DNA of 64,000 nt from contig NZNS01000010.1 of assembly GCA_002694985.1 (NCBI GenBank), positions 62,001-126,000 of the forward strand, given 5' to 3'. Below are positions 53,481 to 62,568 of this stretch, piece after piece. Position 1 is the stretch's first letter, and each line of letters opens with the position of its first letter. This DNA is from Parvibaculum sp. (GTDB lineage: Bacteria > Pseudomonadota > Alphaproteobacteria > Parvibaculales > Parvibaculaceae). Made by a program: the position numbers and the translations under genes. A model generated the notes under the pieces. It made no database searches. It had not been told where the DNA came from and saw nothing but the letters and a program-made list of their open reading frames with translations.

Positions 53481-53508
53481 CCTCCCGGCTCTGGCCGGGA
53501 GGTTTTTT
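53481..53508 (+). terminator. Rho-independent terminator after the aminotransferase
   Basis: Perfect 9-bp stem CCTCCCGGC/GCCGGGAGG with a 4-base loop, followed by TTTTTT. It lies 165 bases after the stop codon. Confidence 0.88.
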
Positions 53509-53589
53509 ATTGGCCGGACGCCGGTAGCCGCCCTCCCCCCGGTCCGCTAGAATTTGCGCATCTTCCCCACAAGACGAGGCAGCGGCCGA

Positions 53590-54801
53590 ATGGCGGCGAC
53601 GAATTTCGTTCTGGTGGCCGCGTCGCTTCTGTGTGCCGTCATCTTCTTCCGCCCGAAGCTGTTGAGGTCGCGGACATGGCGGGCAACGGTGACGCCGCTT
53701 GCCTCCATCATCGGCTCGGGCTTTCTGGTCGCGGGGCCACTGCTCGCCCATGCGGCGGGGACGCTTGCCTGGGCGGCGATGCTGGGCCTCTGCGCCACCG
53801 GCTATCTCTTCGGCAGCGCAATCCGGCACAATATTCTGCATGTCGAGCCGAAGCTCAGACACAAGCCGCCCCTGCCGGTGGCGGCGCTGGAGACGGCATC
53901 CGACCTTGCGCTCTCCTTCGCCTATTTCGTCTCCGTCGCCTATTACCTCAATCTCTTCGCCGCGTTCGGGCTGCGGCTTGTCGATGTGGTCGACCCTGTT
54001 GCTGTGCGCATCGGCGCAACGGGGGCGATTGCCGTTGTCGGCGTTATCGGCGCGCTGGGCGGGCTCAGGGGGCTCGAACGGCTGGAGGTGGGCGCGGTCG
54101 GGCTGAAGCTGTCGCTGATCGGCGGGCTTGTCGTGGCGCTCGGATTTGCCGCCATCATCATGGTGGCGAACGGGACGCTCAGCTGGTATGCGCCGGACCA
54201 TGTGCGCGGCAGCAAGGAGATCGGCATTCTGCTCGGGCTCGTGATCCTGGTGCAGGGCTTCGAGACATCGCGCTATCTGGGCGACGAATATGACGCGGAG
54301 ACGCGCGTGAAAACGATGCGGCGCGCGCAATGGTTCTCGACGGGCATCTATTTCGTTTTCATAGTGCTCATCACCAGCTATTTCACCGGCGACCTGCCGC
54401 TCGCGGGCGGCGAGACGGCGATCATCGACATGCTGATGCCGCTGGGAACAGCAGTGGCGCCGCTCATCATTCTCGCCGCGCTTTCCTCACAGCTTTCGGC
54501 CGCCGTGGCCGACATGAACGGCGCGGGCGGGCTGATCGAGGAAACCTCGCGCCACCGGCTGAAAGTGAAGACGGGCAATCTCGTGACCGCGCTCGTCGCC
54601 ATCGCACTCACATGGATGGCCGACATCTACGAGATCATCACGCTCGCCTCACAGGTCTTCGTTCTCTATTACGCGCTGCAATCGGCGCAGGCCGCCCTCT
54701 CCGCCTATGGCCAGCGGCGATATGGACGGACGGCCCTCTTCGCTGGCGGCATTCTGATCGCGCTCGCGGTGATCATCTTCGCGGTGCCCGCCGAGGCGTG
54801 A
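53590..54801 (+). CDS. APC-like multi-pass membrane transporter
   Basis: 403 residues from the ATG at 53590, preceded by GAGGCAG. About ten to eleven membrane helices cover the whole protein. The segment TPLASIIGSGFLVAGPLLAHAAG resembles the unwound first helix (G-S-G) of amino-acid permeases, and EVGAVGLKLSLIGGLVVALG and VILVQGFETSRYLGDEYDAETR are of APC/NSS type. It probably imports an amino acid, amine or similar small solute. Substrate unknown. It stands alone between a terminator and a convergent SDR gene. Confidence 0.7.
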   Translation: MAATNFVLVAASLLCAVIFFRPKLLRSRTWRATVTPLASIIGSGFLVAGPLLAHAAGTLAWAAMLGLCATGYLFGSAIRHNILHVEPKLRHKPPLPVAALETASDLALSFAYFVSVAYYLNLFAAFGLRLVDVVDPVAVRIGATGAIAVVGVIGALGGLRGLERLEVGAVGLKLSLIGGLVVALGFAAIIMVANGTLSWYAPDHVRGSKEIGILLGLVILVQGFETSRYLGDEYDAETRVKTMRRAQWFSTGIYFVFIVLITSYFTGDLPLAGGETAIIDMLMPLGTAVAPLIILAALSSQLSAAVADMNGAGGLIEETSRHRLKVKTGNLVTALVAIALTWMADIYEIITLASQVFVLYYALQSAQAALSAYGQRRYGRTALFAGGILIALAVIIFAVPAEA

Positions 54802-54898
54802 CACTCGCCTGGATTCTCAGGCGGAGTTCCGGTTCGTCATAGACGGGCTTGAGGCTCGGCTTGTCCATGATCGCCCGCGCCGAGGTCGCGAGACGGAA

Positions 54899-55750
54899 TT
54901 ACGACCGCTTCAGGCCCAGCATGTTGGCGATGACCTTGTCCATCGTGCGGGCGGGCGCGAAATGCATTATCGCCTTTTCGGCAAGGCTCGACGGGTTGAT
55001 CGCGTAGCGGACCTTCGGATTGGCGGTGGTCAGCGCCTTGTGGATGAGGCGGCCGAGCTTTTCGGGCGCAAGGCCATTGCGGCCCTGCTCGACGAAGGTC
55101 GCCTGGAACTTTTCGAGGATCGGCAGATAAGGGGAATTCGCATAGCGCGAAATGTCGATCTCTTCGGCCTTGTCCCAGATCGCGGTCTTCACGGCGCCGG
55201 GGCCGATAACGATGACGTCGATGCCGAAAAGCATGAGCTCGCGGCGAAGCGCCTCGGAAAAGCCCTCGATGGCGAATTTCGAGGCGGCATAGGGGCCGAT
55301 GAAGGGGAAGGCGCGCTTGCCGCCAACCGATGAGATATTGACGATACGGCCCGGCTCGCCCTTGAGCGATTTATCGGCACCGAGCAGCGGCACAAAAGCC
55401 TGCGTGACGAGGAACGGGCCCGTCACGTTCACGTCGAACTGCTTGCGAAATTCATCCGGGTCGACCTCGGTCAAGGGGCCGGAAACGGCAATGCCTGCAT
55501 TGTTGACGAGGCCTGCCAGCGTCTCACCCTTGAGCGCCGCGCGGACCGTTTCCGCGCCGCGCCGCACCCCGGCTTCGTCCGTCACGTCGAAAATGAGCGG
55601 GGTGAACTTGTCGCCGAGCTCCGCTTTCAGGCGCTCTGCATCCGCTTCCTTGCGAACGGAGCCGAAAACGTGAAAGCCCTTGCCTGCCAGCACCTTGGCA
55701 GCACTATGACCGATGCCGGTGGACACGCCCGTGACGACGACAGATTTCAT
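54899..55750 (-). CDS. Short-chain dehydrogenase/reductase
   Basis: 283 residues from the ATG at 55750, with GGGGAGAAGC upstream. NAD(P) motif VTGVSTGIG, NNAGIAVSG, and the catalytic S...YAASK (NISSVGG, PYAASKFAIEG). The longer C-terminal tail (LPILEKFQATFVEQGRNG and INPSSLAEKAI) fits the retinol/hydroxysteroid-dehydrogenase-like SDRs. Substrate unknown. Short stretches downstream on the same strand (about 54802-54898) look like non-functional sequence. Confidence 0.87.
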   Translation of the reverse strand: MKSVVVTGVSTGIGHSAAKVLAGKGFHVFGSVRKEADAERLKAELGDKFTPLIFDVTDEAGVRRGAETVRAALKGETLAGLVNNAGIAVSGPLTEVDPDEFRKQFDVNVTGPFLVTQAFVPLLGADKSLKGEPGRIVNISSVGGKRAFPFIGPYAASKFAIEGFSEALRRELMLFGIDVIVIGPGAVKTAIWDKAEEIDISRYANSPYLPILEKFQATFVEQGRNGLAPEKLGRLIHKALTTANPKVRYAINPSSLAEKAIMHFAPARTMDKVIANMLGLKRS

Positions 55751-55824
55751 GACTGCTTCTCCCCGATGCCCCAATGAGAACAAATGCTCATTCCGGGTCA
55801 GAGGTCAAGGCCGTCGCGCCGCCG

Positions 55825-55859
55825 GTCCTGTTCGCCAGTCCTGTTCGCCAGTCCTGTTC
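55825..55859. repeat. 13-base tandem repeat, two and two-thirds copies
   Basis: Unit GTCCTGTTCGCCA at 55825-55837 and 55838-55850, with a partial copy to 55859, in the gap after the divergent SDR start. It is a small replication-slippage repeat with no known role. Confidence 0.8.
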
Positions 55860-55999
55860 ATTGAGGCGAGCTGGTCGCAGAGATTATAAGGAGTGCACCT
55901 TGTCCGGGGATGGCACTCCGGAAGCGGGCGGGAATTTCCCGTCCGCTCCCTAGGAAGACACCGTTTCATCGGTGGCTATGTGCCGTTCGCCATTCCGGC

Positions 56000-56419
56000 T
56001 CAGAGATTATTGGGATTGCCGTCGTAAATCTTGAACATCAGATCCATGGCACCCTCCTCATTGAAACGGCGCAGCGTGCCATCTTCATCGACCTGATAGT
56101 CGAAACAGCCGCTCGTCCGGTCCGAGCCGAGATAGACGCAGAATTTGCCGTCCTCGACTTTCCAGCTGCCGCCATAGGTCGTCCAGTTGCCGGTCATGCG
56201 GCATTCGCGCTCGCGGCCACGAACTGTTCCGTCTTCATCGAAAAATTCGGAGAAGTCCTTTCGGCCGATGGTGCATTCGCGATACTGCCCTTCGATGGTG
56301 TTGCCGACGACCAGCGCGGCGACTTCCTTGCCCGTCATGTATACATCGGCAAAGGCCGTGGACATGCCGAGACATGCGACAGTAATTGCCGTCATGATAA
56401 CTGTGTTCAACTTCATCAT
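56000..56419 (-). CDS. Small periplasmic protein of unknown function
   Basis: 139 residues starting MMKLNTV, with GGGAGAATAG upstream. The signal peptide ends at about residue 24 (STAFA-DVY). The mature part is a small beta-rich domain with repeated FDEDGTVRG, YGGSWKVEDGKFCVYLG and CFDYQVDEDGTLRRF, and three cysteines that may pair. The pattern of a short repeat G-x-W/DEDGT resembles lipocalin-like secreted proteins such as DUF995, but I cannot assign a family. It stands alone. Confidence 0.68.
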   Translation of the reverse strand: MMKLNTVIMTAITVACLGMSTAFADVYMTGKEVAALVVGNTIEGQYRECTIGRKDFSEFFDEDGTVRGRERECRMTGNWTTYGGSWKVEDGKFCVYLGSDRTSGCFDYQVDEDGTLRRFNEEGAMDLMFKIYDGNPNNL

Positions 56420-56553
56420 TGGCTCTATTCTCCCATATGTAGCGTGAGCAAGAGCTTCCCTCTAACGCTCTGCATGCCTCAACGCTATCATCACACAAAA
56501 CTTATGGGAAATAGGAATAGAGCATAAACCGCACGCATTTCGTCGCGGGGCGC

Positions 56554-56586
56554 AGGGTCGCGGGACGTAGGGTCGCGGGACGTAGG
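56554..56586. repeat. 15-base tandem repeat in a non-coding gap
   Basis: Unit AGGGTCGCGGGACGT at 56554-56568 and 56569-56583, with three bases of a third copy. A separate 7-bp inverted repeat GAATTTT/AAAATTC lies at 56613-56641. The 269-base gap 56420-56688 holds no gene that I can support. Confidence 0.75.
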
Positions 56587-56688
56587 CTCCGAAGAACGGA
56601 CGGGAAGAATCAGAATTTTCGGCGAAGCGCAGCTAAAATTCGGGTGGGAGCCGCATTGCGGTGTTCCCCGCCCGTATGAAAGTGCGGA

Positions 56689-57453
56689 TCAGGCGGCGGT
56701 CGCGCCGCCGTCGATAACCATGGTCTGGCCGGTCATGAAGGCGCCTGCGGGGCTCGCCAGGAAGACTGCCGCGCCCGCGATCTCATCGGGCATGCCGATA
56801 CGCTTCAAGGGCGCGCCCGCCGTGGAGCGTTCGAGGATGTCGGGATTGTCCCAGAGCGCCTTGGCGAAATAGGTCTTGATGAGGCCCGGCGCGATGCAGT
56901 TCACGCGGATATTCGAGGAGCCGTATTCAACCGCGAGATTGCGCGCGAGCTGCATGTCGGCAGCCTTGGAAACGCAATAGGCGCCGAGAATGGGCGAACC
57001 GCGCAAGCCGCCAATGGAGGAAATGATGGTGATCGAACCGTCCTTGCGCTCAACCATCTGCGGCAACACCATATGCGCGAGCCAATGGTTCGACTTGATG
57101 TTGGCCGACATGATCTTGTCGAAGGCGTCGTCCGGCAGATCCTTCGAGGGACCGAAATAGGGGTTCACGGCGGCATTGCAGACGAGACTATCGACGCGCC
57201 CCCATTTTTTCATCGTCGTGTCTACGAGGCGTTCGAGATCGCCCTTGTCGGAAATATTGCAGGGGACGGCAATGGCGCTATCGGGATGCTTCGCATTGAT
57301 CTCGCCGGCCACCTTATCGCAGGCATCGCCCTTGCGACTCGACACCACGACTTTTGCTCCGTGTTCGGCCATACGGTGAACGATCGCCTCACCGATGCCC
57401 TTCGTGGAGCCGGTGACGATGGCCACTTTCCCTGTGAGATCAAACAAACCCAT
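56689..57453 (-). CDS. Short-chain dehydrogenase/reductase
   Basis: 254 residues from the ATG at 57453, preceded by AAGGAGATG. Glycine-rich VTGSTKGIGEAIV, NAAVNPYFG, catalytic Ser (ISSIGG) and YCVSK, then NCIAPGLIKT and the C-terminal FMTGQTMVIDGG. The YFGP segment and overall sequence recall human DHRS4/3-ketoacyl-reductase-like SDRs often found in fatty-acid or aromatic catabolism. Substrate unknown. It is divergent from the OmpA lipoprotein gene. Confidence 0.88.
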   Translation of the reverse strand: MGLFDLTGKVAIVTGSTKGIGEAIVHRMAEHGAKVVVSSRKGDACDKVAGEINAKHPDSAIAVPCNISDKGDLERLVDTTMKKWGRVDSLVCNAAVNPYFGPSKDLPDDAFDKIMSANIKSNHWLAHMVLPQMVERKDGSITIISSIGGLRGSPILGAYCVSKAADMQLARNLAVEYGSSNIRVNCIAPGLIKTYFAKALWDNPDILERSTAGAPLKRIGMPDEIAGAAVFLASPAGAFMTGQTMVIDGGATAA

Positions 57454-57727
57454 GACGCATCTCCTTCTTTTCATTTCGGCTTTGCCGATCATTTTGACGC
57501 TGCCGGTTGGCCCTGCTGGCCAAATTGCGCGGTTTTCCGCTTTCAATTCCGGTCTTCTAAGGCCGTTCTCGTATTTCTGTTCTCGCCAGGCGCTGCCTTT
57601 GATAGGCTGGACACGGACCAGCGGGGTATGGGTCTTCTTACACCATCGGGCGCTGAAACCACAGACGGGGACTCTCTCGACCCCTTCTGCGCTTTCAACT
57701 CCCGGGCAACATCAAGCGGAGAAACAA

Positions 57728-58402
57728 ATGCTGATGAAGAAATTTGCGGTGCTGGCGATTTGCGCGAGCTTCGGGCTTGCGGCATGCCAGACGCAGGACG
57801 CCTATACCGGTGAACAGAAAACCAGCAAGGCTACCTATGGCGCGCTTGGCGGCGCCGTTCTCGGTGCGCTTGGCGGTGCGCTGATCGGCGGCGGCGACTC
57901 GACCGACCGGCGGCAGCGGGCAATGATTGCCGCAGGCGTGGGCGCGCTCGCGGGCGGCGGCATCGGCTATTACATGGACAAGCAGGAAGCGGAACTGACC
58001 CAGCGGCTGCGTTCATCGGGCGTCAGCGTGACGCGCGTCGGCAACGACATCATTCTCAACATGCCGGGCAACGTGACCTTCGCCACCGACTCCTCCGACA
58101 TCAATGCACGTTTCTACGATGTGCTGAACTCTGTCGCGATCGTGCTGGAAGAATATAACCAGACGCTGATCGACGTGACGGGCCACACGGATTCGACGGG
58201 TTCGGAGCAGTACAATCTCGAACTGTCGCAGAAGCGCGCGCAGAGCGTTGCGAGCTATCTGATCGGCCAGGGCCTCGACAGCCGCCGCTTCTACATTGTC
58301 GGCGCGGGCGAGAGCCAGCCCATCGCGACCAACGACACGGCGGCCGGCCGCGAGCAGAACCGCCGCGTGGAAATTCGCCTGTCGCCGCTGACAACGAGCT
58401 GA
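57728..58402 (+). CDS. OmpA-family lipoprotein (YiaD-like)
   Basis: 224 residues from ATG 57728, with GGAG upstream. A signal peptide with lipobox LAAC is followed by a glycine-zipper region (ALGGAVLGALGGALIGGG and IAAGVGALAGGGIGYYMD) that may insert in the outer membrane. The OmpA C-terminal domain (about 105-224) follows, with the peptidoglycan-binding VTGHTDSTGSEQYNLELSQKRA split motif and NRRVEIRL. It links the outer membrane to peptidoglycan. It ends in a strong terminator. Confidence 0.93.
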   Translation: MLMKKFAVLAICASFGLAACQTQDAYTGEQKTSKATYGALGGAVLGALGGALIGGGDSTDRRQRAMIAAGVGALAGGGIGYYMDKQEAELTQRLRSSGVSVTRVGNDIILNMPGNVTFATDSSDINARFYDVLNSVAIVLEEYNQTLIDVTGHTDSTGSEQYNLELSQKRAQSVASYLIGQGLDSRRFYIVGAGESQPIATNDTAAGREQNRRVEIRLSPLTTS

Positions 58403-58422
58403 TTACCGCGACATGAACAAGG

Positions 58423-58454
58423 AAAGGCCCGGTGGAAACACCGGGCCTTTTTTT
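58423..58454 (+). terminator. Rho-independent terminator after the OmpA lipoprotein
   Basis: Perfect 12-bp stem AAAGGCCCGGTG/CACCGGGCCTTT with a GAAA loop and a run of seven Ts. It lies 20 bases after the stop codon. Confidence 0.93.
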
Positions 58455-58487
58455 CACATGGCCTTTCGCCGGACTTTTTTCCGGGCT

Positions 58488-58976
58488 TCAGCCGAGCAAT
58501 CTTTCGATTTCATCGACCAGCGCCTTGTCGAGCGGGCTCACCTTGCTCGGATAGATATTCACGAGCCTGCCGTCCGGTCCGATCAGATATTTATGGAAAT
58601 TCCAGCGCGGCCGCGCATCCTCGCCCGCGACTTCGCTCACCCAGAGATAGAAGGGATGCGCCTCGGCCCCCACGACCTGCTGCTTAGCGGTCAGTGGGAA
58701 GGTGACGGAGTAATTCACCTCACAGAAGGTGGCGATCTCCTGTTCGGTGCCGGGCTCCTGCGCGCCGAAATCATTGGAGGGCACGCCAATGACGGTAAGG
58801 CCGCGCTGACGATATTGCTCCCAGAGGCCCTGCAGTTCGCGATATTGGGGCGTGAAGCCGCACTGGCTGGCCGTATTGACGATGAGGACGGGCTTGCCCT
58901 CGAAGCGCGAGAGCGGCAACGCTTCGCCCTGAATGGTGCGAAATTCGAATTCAAATGCCGTTACGTCACTCGTCAT
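58488..58976 (-). CDS. Glutathione peroxidase (Cys type)
   Basis: 162 residues from the ATG at 58976. Thioredoxin-like fold: active-site NTASQCGFTPQY with peroxidatic C39, then VIGVPSNDFGAQEPG carrying the conserved Gln region, and WNFHKYLI with the Trp and Asn of the catalytic tetrad. It reduces hydroperoxides using glutathione or thioredoxin in the cytoplasm. It is convergent with the OmpA lipoprotein gene and stands alone. Confidence 0.94.
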   Translation of the reverse strand: MTSDVTAFEFEFRTIQGEALPLSRFEGKPVLIVNTASQCGFTPQYRELQGLWEQYRQRGLTVIGVPSNDFGAQEPGTEQEIATFCEVNYSVTFPLTAKQQVVGAEAHPFYLWVSEVAGEDARPRWNFHKYLIGPDGRLVNIYPSKVSPLDKALVDEIERLLG

Positions 58977-59117
58977 GGCTTCGTCTCCTCGTTTCACCAC
59001 CAACTCACATTATAGCATGGAGGCGGCAGATGACGGGAGCACGTCACTAAGTGACACGAGACATAATTTCACATAGTATTAGAATACGTTTATCGTTTGT
59101 ATCGGGGGAGCAGCGGT

Positions 59118-59888
59118 ATGATTAGAATTGCCTTGTTTTTTATTTCATCTATCGCGCTGTCCGCGTGCACAACTGCTTACACTGTTAGCGTTTCGCCGTC
59201 ATCCAATGAGCAGACAACCCGTTACTTCGATGGCGTTCCTGCCGTGATTTCGGAATTAGCTAACAGCGTCGTCGTAGTAATTCCCCCGGCGCATGCCGTC
59301 GAGAAGCGCGGCCGATTCGGTATCGTTTCCGTCAATCGTGGAACAAATCCGATAAATTTTGGGAGCGAGAACGTAGCGGTGGAGGCTGCTGACGGCGCGC
59401 ACGTGCATGTATATTCGTATGCTGAACTACTGGATGAAGAAAAATCCAGACAGGCTTGGGCTGCAGTTGCTGCGGCGCTAGCTGCTGCTGGCAACTCTAT
59501 GCAAGCAGCAAATGCCGGATACACAACGAGCTATGGTTCTTATACGGGAAGTACTTACGGGACTTACGGTGGCTCTCCATATTCCGCAACAACCTATGGC
59601 TCAGGCTATGTAACGACATACGATCCCGCAAAAGCTCAGGCCGCCCAGGCGACTGCCAATCAACAGAATATAGCCAACCTGAAAAGCGTACAGATGGCTA
59701 ACGCGCTGAACGAACGCCGACTTCAGGAAATCCTCAAAACAACGACTATTTCACCCGGAGATTCTCATTCAGGGGAAATAGTTTTCGACGTGCCTCAAGG
59801 GACGGGCGAGAGCAAGTACGTCTCCGTTCTCGTTTCTGCGGGCGTTGACCGGCATGTCTTTAACGTCAGGCTTAGCGCCAGCCGGTGA
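59118..59888 (+). CDS. Lipoprotein with Gly/Tyr/Ser/Thr-rich low-complexity segment, function unknown
   Basis: 256 residues from the ATG at 59118, after GGGGGAG. The signal peptide has lipobox LSAC (C17). A beta-rich region (about 35-100) is followed by an Ala-rich helix (112-133), a tract from about 134 to 168 built mostly of Tyr, Gly, Ser and Thr, a Gln/Ala-rich helix (170-205), and a C-terminal beta region with GEIVFDVP and YVSVLVSAG. No family is recognised. The gene and its flanks are clearly more AT-rich, with different codon choice, than neighbouring genes, which suggests acquisition by transfer. Confidence 0.75.
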   Translation: MIRIALFFISSIALSACTTAYTVSVSPSSNEQTTRYFDGVPAVISELANSVVVVIPPAHAVEKRGRFGIVSVNRGTNPINFGSENVAVEAADGAHVHVYSYAELLDEEKSRQAWAAVAAALAAAGNSMQAANAGYTTSYGSYTGSTYGTYGGSPYSATTYGSGYVTTYDPAKAQAAQATANQQNIANLKSVQMANALNERRLQEILKTTTISPGDSHSGEIVFDVPQGTGESKYVSVLVSAGVDRHVFNVRLSASR

Positions 59889-60155
59889 AAAATGAGCAAG
59901 TCGGCAACCAAGCAATAGTGAAGGTGTGAACCAAAACGCTTGGATAAGGAAATGTGCGACTGGAGATAGGCACGGGGCTGAAGGAATCGCCCAGTTGTTA
60001 CCAGCTCTTCGCTCGCGTTCCAGCGTCGGGCACCCCGGCCAAAACTGGTTAACGGTTTTTCAAGAGCCTCCCCTTACGGTGAAGAACAGATGAATTTCCC
60101 GCGGGCCGGTATCTTGTTTTTTGGGGGCCCGCGAGATTCCGGGGGATACCGCGCC

Positions 60156-61466
60156 ATGCCGATGCCTTTGCCGCTCAAGCATCTTGCCGCCACCATGCTC
60201 TATGCGGTGCCGTCGATCGGGCTTGCCTATGGTCTCATCCATTTCTTCGGCTTCGACCCGAAACTTGCCGCACTTGGCGGGCTCATTGCCGCGCTGCTGG
60301 GCGCGGAAGCGCATGCCGCGATCTCGCGCAGCATCGAGCGCAAGGCCGTGCGCAAGGAATTGCAGGAACTGACAAGCCTTGCCGCCGGGCTTTCGCGCGA
60401 CCTCGATGACGCTGCCGACAAGATCATCGAGCTGGAAGAACGCTTCGAGCGCGAGACGACCGAGCGCATGGAACGCATCTTCTCGGAAATTCGCGTGGTC
60501 GAAAGCCTCGTGAAGCGGCTCGCCGAAACACGCGAATTCTCGAACGCGATTGCCGCGCCCGCCGCGGCGGAAGGACCTGCGCTGGAGGCGCAGACGGAGA
60601 GCACACAGGCGCTCGCCGACAGCGACGTACCGCCGCCCAAGCCCGAAAAGCGGCTTGAGGACATGAATGATTCCGAACTGCTGGACACGATCCGCCGTTC
60701 GCTAGAAACGAACCGCGTCGATCTTTACCTGCAGCCGGTGGTGAGCCTTCCGCAGCGCAAGACCCTTTATTATGAGGGCCTGTCGCGCCTGCGCACCGAC
60801 AAGGGCGAGCTCATCATGCCGCGCGACTATATGCGCGTGGCCGAGCCCGCGGGCATGATGCCGACCGTCGACAATATTCTGCTTTTCCGTTGCATCCAGG
60901 TGGTGCGCAAGCTCGCGCAGCGCAACAGCAAGGCCGGCGTCTTCTGCAACATTTCCGCCTTCTCGCTGCTGGACGAGGATTTCTTCCCGCAGTTCATCGA
61001 CTACATGCAGCACAATACGGATCTCGCGCAGCACCTCATCTTCGAGTTCAGCCAGATGACGGTGAACGGCGCGGGCCCTGTGGAACGCGCGAGCCTTGAA
61101 GCGCTGGCCGAACTCGGCTTCCGCTTCTCGATGGACCAGGTGACCAATCTGCGCTTCGATGCGGCGACGCTGCATGACCGTAATTTCCGCTTCATCAAGG
61201 TTTCGGCTGCGACCATGCTCGAGGGCACGCATACGGCGGGCGACATTCACGCCGCCGACCTCAAGGAACTGCTCAAGCGCAACGGCATCCAGCTCATCGT
61301 CGACAAGATCGAGAACGAGCGCGAGGTCGTGGATGTGCTCGACTATGATGTCGAATTCGGCCAGGGCTACCTCTTCGGCGAGCCGCGCCCGGTACGCGAA
61401 AGCGTGCTGAGCGAGGAGCCCTCCAGTGTCCCGAAGGCACCCGAGATGCCGCTCGCGGCGGACTGA
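60156..61466 (+). CDS. Degenerate EAL-domain membrane protein, TipF-like
   Basis: 436 residues from ATG 60156. Two short N-terminal membrane helices (about 9-32 and 36-55), a coiled coil (about 60-125), a Pro/Ala/Glu linker, and an EAL domain (about 170-415). The EAL signature is EGL (207-209), NIS in CNISAF and K348 are kept, but the metal-binding DDFGxG is MDQVTN (326-331), so hydrolysis of c-di-GMP is unlikely and binding more plausible. Membrane pair, coiled coil and EAL is the layout of Caulobacter TipF, a c-di-GMP effector in flagellum placement. No flagellar genes are in the window. Confidence 0.78.
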   Translation: MPMPLPLKHLAATMLYAVPSIGLAYGLIHFFGFDPKLAALGGLIAALLGAEAHAAISRSIERKAVRKELQELTSLAAGLSRDLDDAADKIIELEERFERETTERMERIFSEIRVVESLVKRLAETREFSNAIAAPAAAEGPALEAQTESTQALADSDVPPPKPEKRLEDMNDSELLDTIRRSLETNRVDLYLQPVVSLPQRKTLYYEGLSRLRTDKGELIMPRDYMRVAEPAGMMPTVDNILLFRCIQVVRKLAQRNSKAGVFCNISAFSLLDEDFFPQFIDYMQHNTDLAQHLIFEFSQMTVNGAGPVERASLEALAELGFRFSMDQVTNLRFDAATLHDRNFRFIKVSAATMLEGTHTAGDIHAADLKELLKRNGIQLIVDKIENEREVVDVLDYDVEFGQGYLFGEPRPVRESVLSEEPSSVPKAPEMPLAAD

Positions 61467-61646
61467 ACGCCCGAAACAGCCGCTTTCTCATGGCCAATGC
61501 CCCTCGGTTGACAGGGGGGCGGCCCGCTGACGCGGTCATGCGTCAGCTATTTTTTACTTGCCGCGTGATCTTGCGCCGAACCGGCTTCCACTTCGGCGGA
61601 TCACGCTCTATCTTGCCCCGGCAAAACAAGCCGAGAGAGCAATCCC

Positions 61647-62492
61647 ATGAGCCTTGCCGACCTGAAGCCCGTCATCGAACAGGCCTTTGAGAACCGCGAT
61701 CAGATCAACGCCGAGACAAAGGGCGAGGTTCGCGATGCCGTGAACGAAGCGCTGAATGCGCTGGACAGCGGCAAGGCGCGCGTGGCCGAGAAATTCAAGG
61801 GTACGTGGGAAGTCCATCAGTGGCTGAAAATGGCCGTGCTGCTCTCCTTCCGCCTGAACGACATGACGACCATCCCGGGCGGCCCCGGCAAGGACACGAA
61901 CTGGTGGGACAAGGTGCCCTCGAAGTTCGACGGCTGGGGCGAGGCGGAATTCCGCTCGGCGGGCTTCCGCGCCGTGCCGAACTGCATCGTGCGCCGCTCG
62001 GCCTATATCGCGCCCAACGTCGTGCTCATGCCTTCCTTCGTGAACCTCGGCGCCTATGTGGACGAGGGCACGATGGTCGACACATGGGCGACCGTCGGCT
62101 CCTGCGCGCAGATCGGCAAGAATGTGCACATCTCCGGCGGCGCGGGCATTGGCGGCGTGCTGGAGCCGCTGCAGGCGGGCCCCGTCATCATCGAGGATAA
62201 CTGCTTCATCGGCGCGCGCTCGGAAGTCGCCGAAGGCGTGATCGTGGGTGAGGGCGCGGTGCTCTCGATGGGCGTCTATCTCGGCGCCTCGACCAAGATC
62301 ATCGACCGGGCGACGGGCGAAGTGCATATCGGTAAGGTGCCGCCTTACGCGGTCGTCGTGCCCGGCGCGCTGCCCGGCAAGGCAAGCCCGGACGGCTCGC
62401 CCGCCCCGAGCCTCTATTGCGCCGTGATCGTGAAGACGGTCGATGCGCAGACCCGCTCCAAGACCTCGATCAACGAGCTGCTGCGGACTTAG
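61647..62492 (+). CDS. dapD: Tetrahydrodipicolinate N-succinyltransferase
   Basis: 281 residues. An N-terminal helical domain (to about 100) precedes a left-handed beta helix of hexapeptide repeats: [58 protein letters not shown] (seen as several six-residue turns) and [25 protein letters not shown]. It transfers succinyl from succinyl-CoA to tetrahydrodipicolinate in the succinylase branch of lysine and diaminopimelate synthesis. dapE follows 76 bases later on the same strand. Confidence 0.95.
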   Translation: MSLADLKPVIEQAFENRDQINAETKGEVRDAVNEALNALDSGKARVAEKFKGTWEVHQWLKMAVLLSFRLNDMTTIPGGPGKDTNWWDKVPSKFDGWGEAEFRSAGFRAVPNCIVRRSAYIAPNVVLMPSFVNLGAYVDEGTMVDTWATVGSCAQIGKNVHISGGAGIGGVLEPLQAGPVIIEDNCFIGARSEVAEGVIVGEGAVLSMGVYLGASTKIIDRATGEVHIGKVPPYAVVVPGALPGKASPDGSPAPSLYCAVIVKTVDAQTRSKTSINELLRT

Positions 62493-62503
62493 GTTTCCGG
62501 TCG

Positions 62504-62538
62504 CATTTGACGGCTTCCATTTGACGGCCCATTTGACG
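62504..62538. repeat. Three short direct repeats between dapD and dapE
   Basis: CATTTGACG occurs at 62504, 62518 and 62530 in the 76-base spacer, at unequal spacing (14 and 12 bases). Possibly a protein-binding array or slippage debris; no regulator is known to me for this motif. Confidence 0.6.
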
Positions 62539-62568
62539 ACCTTGGGGGCGCGGGGTACCAAGTTGCCC

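Noticed and set aside
54802..54898. Possible gene fragment between the permease and the SDR
   Set aside because: A short protein-like stretch is visible on the minus strand but no family or start could be named.
61508..61513. TTGACA as a -35 box for dapD
   Set aside because: No acceptable -10 hexamer lies 16-18 bases downstream.
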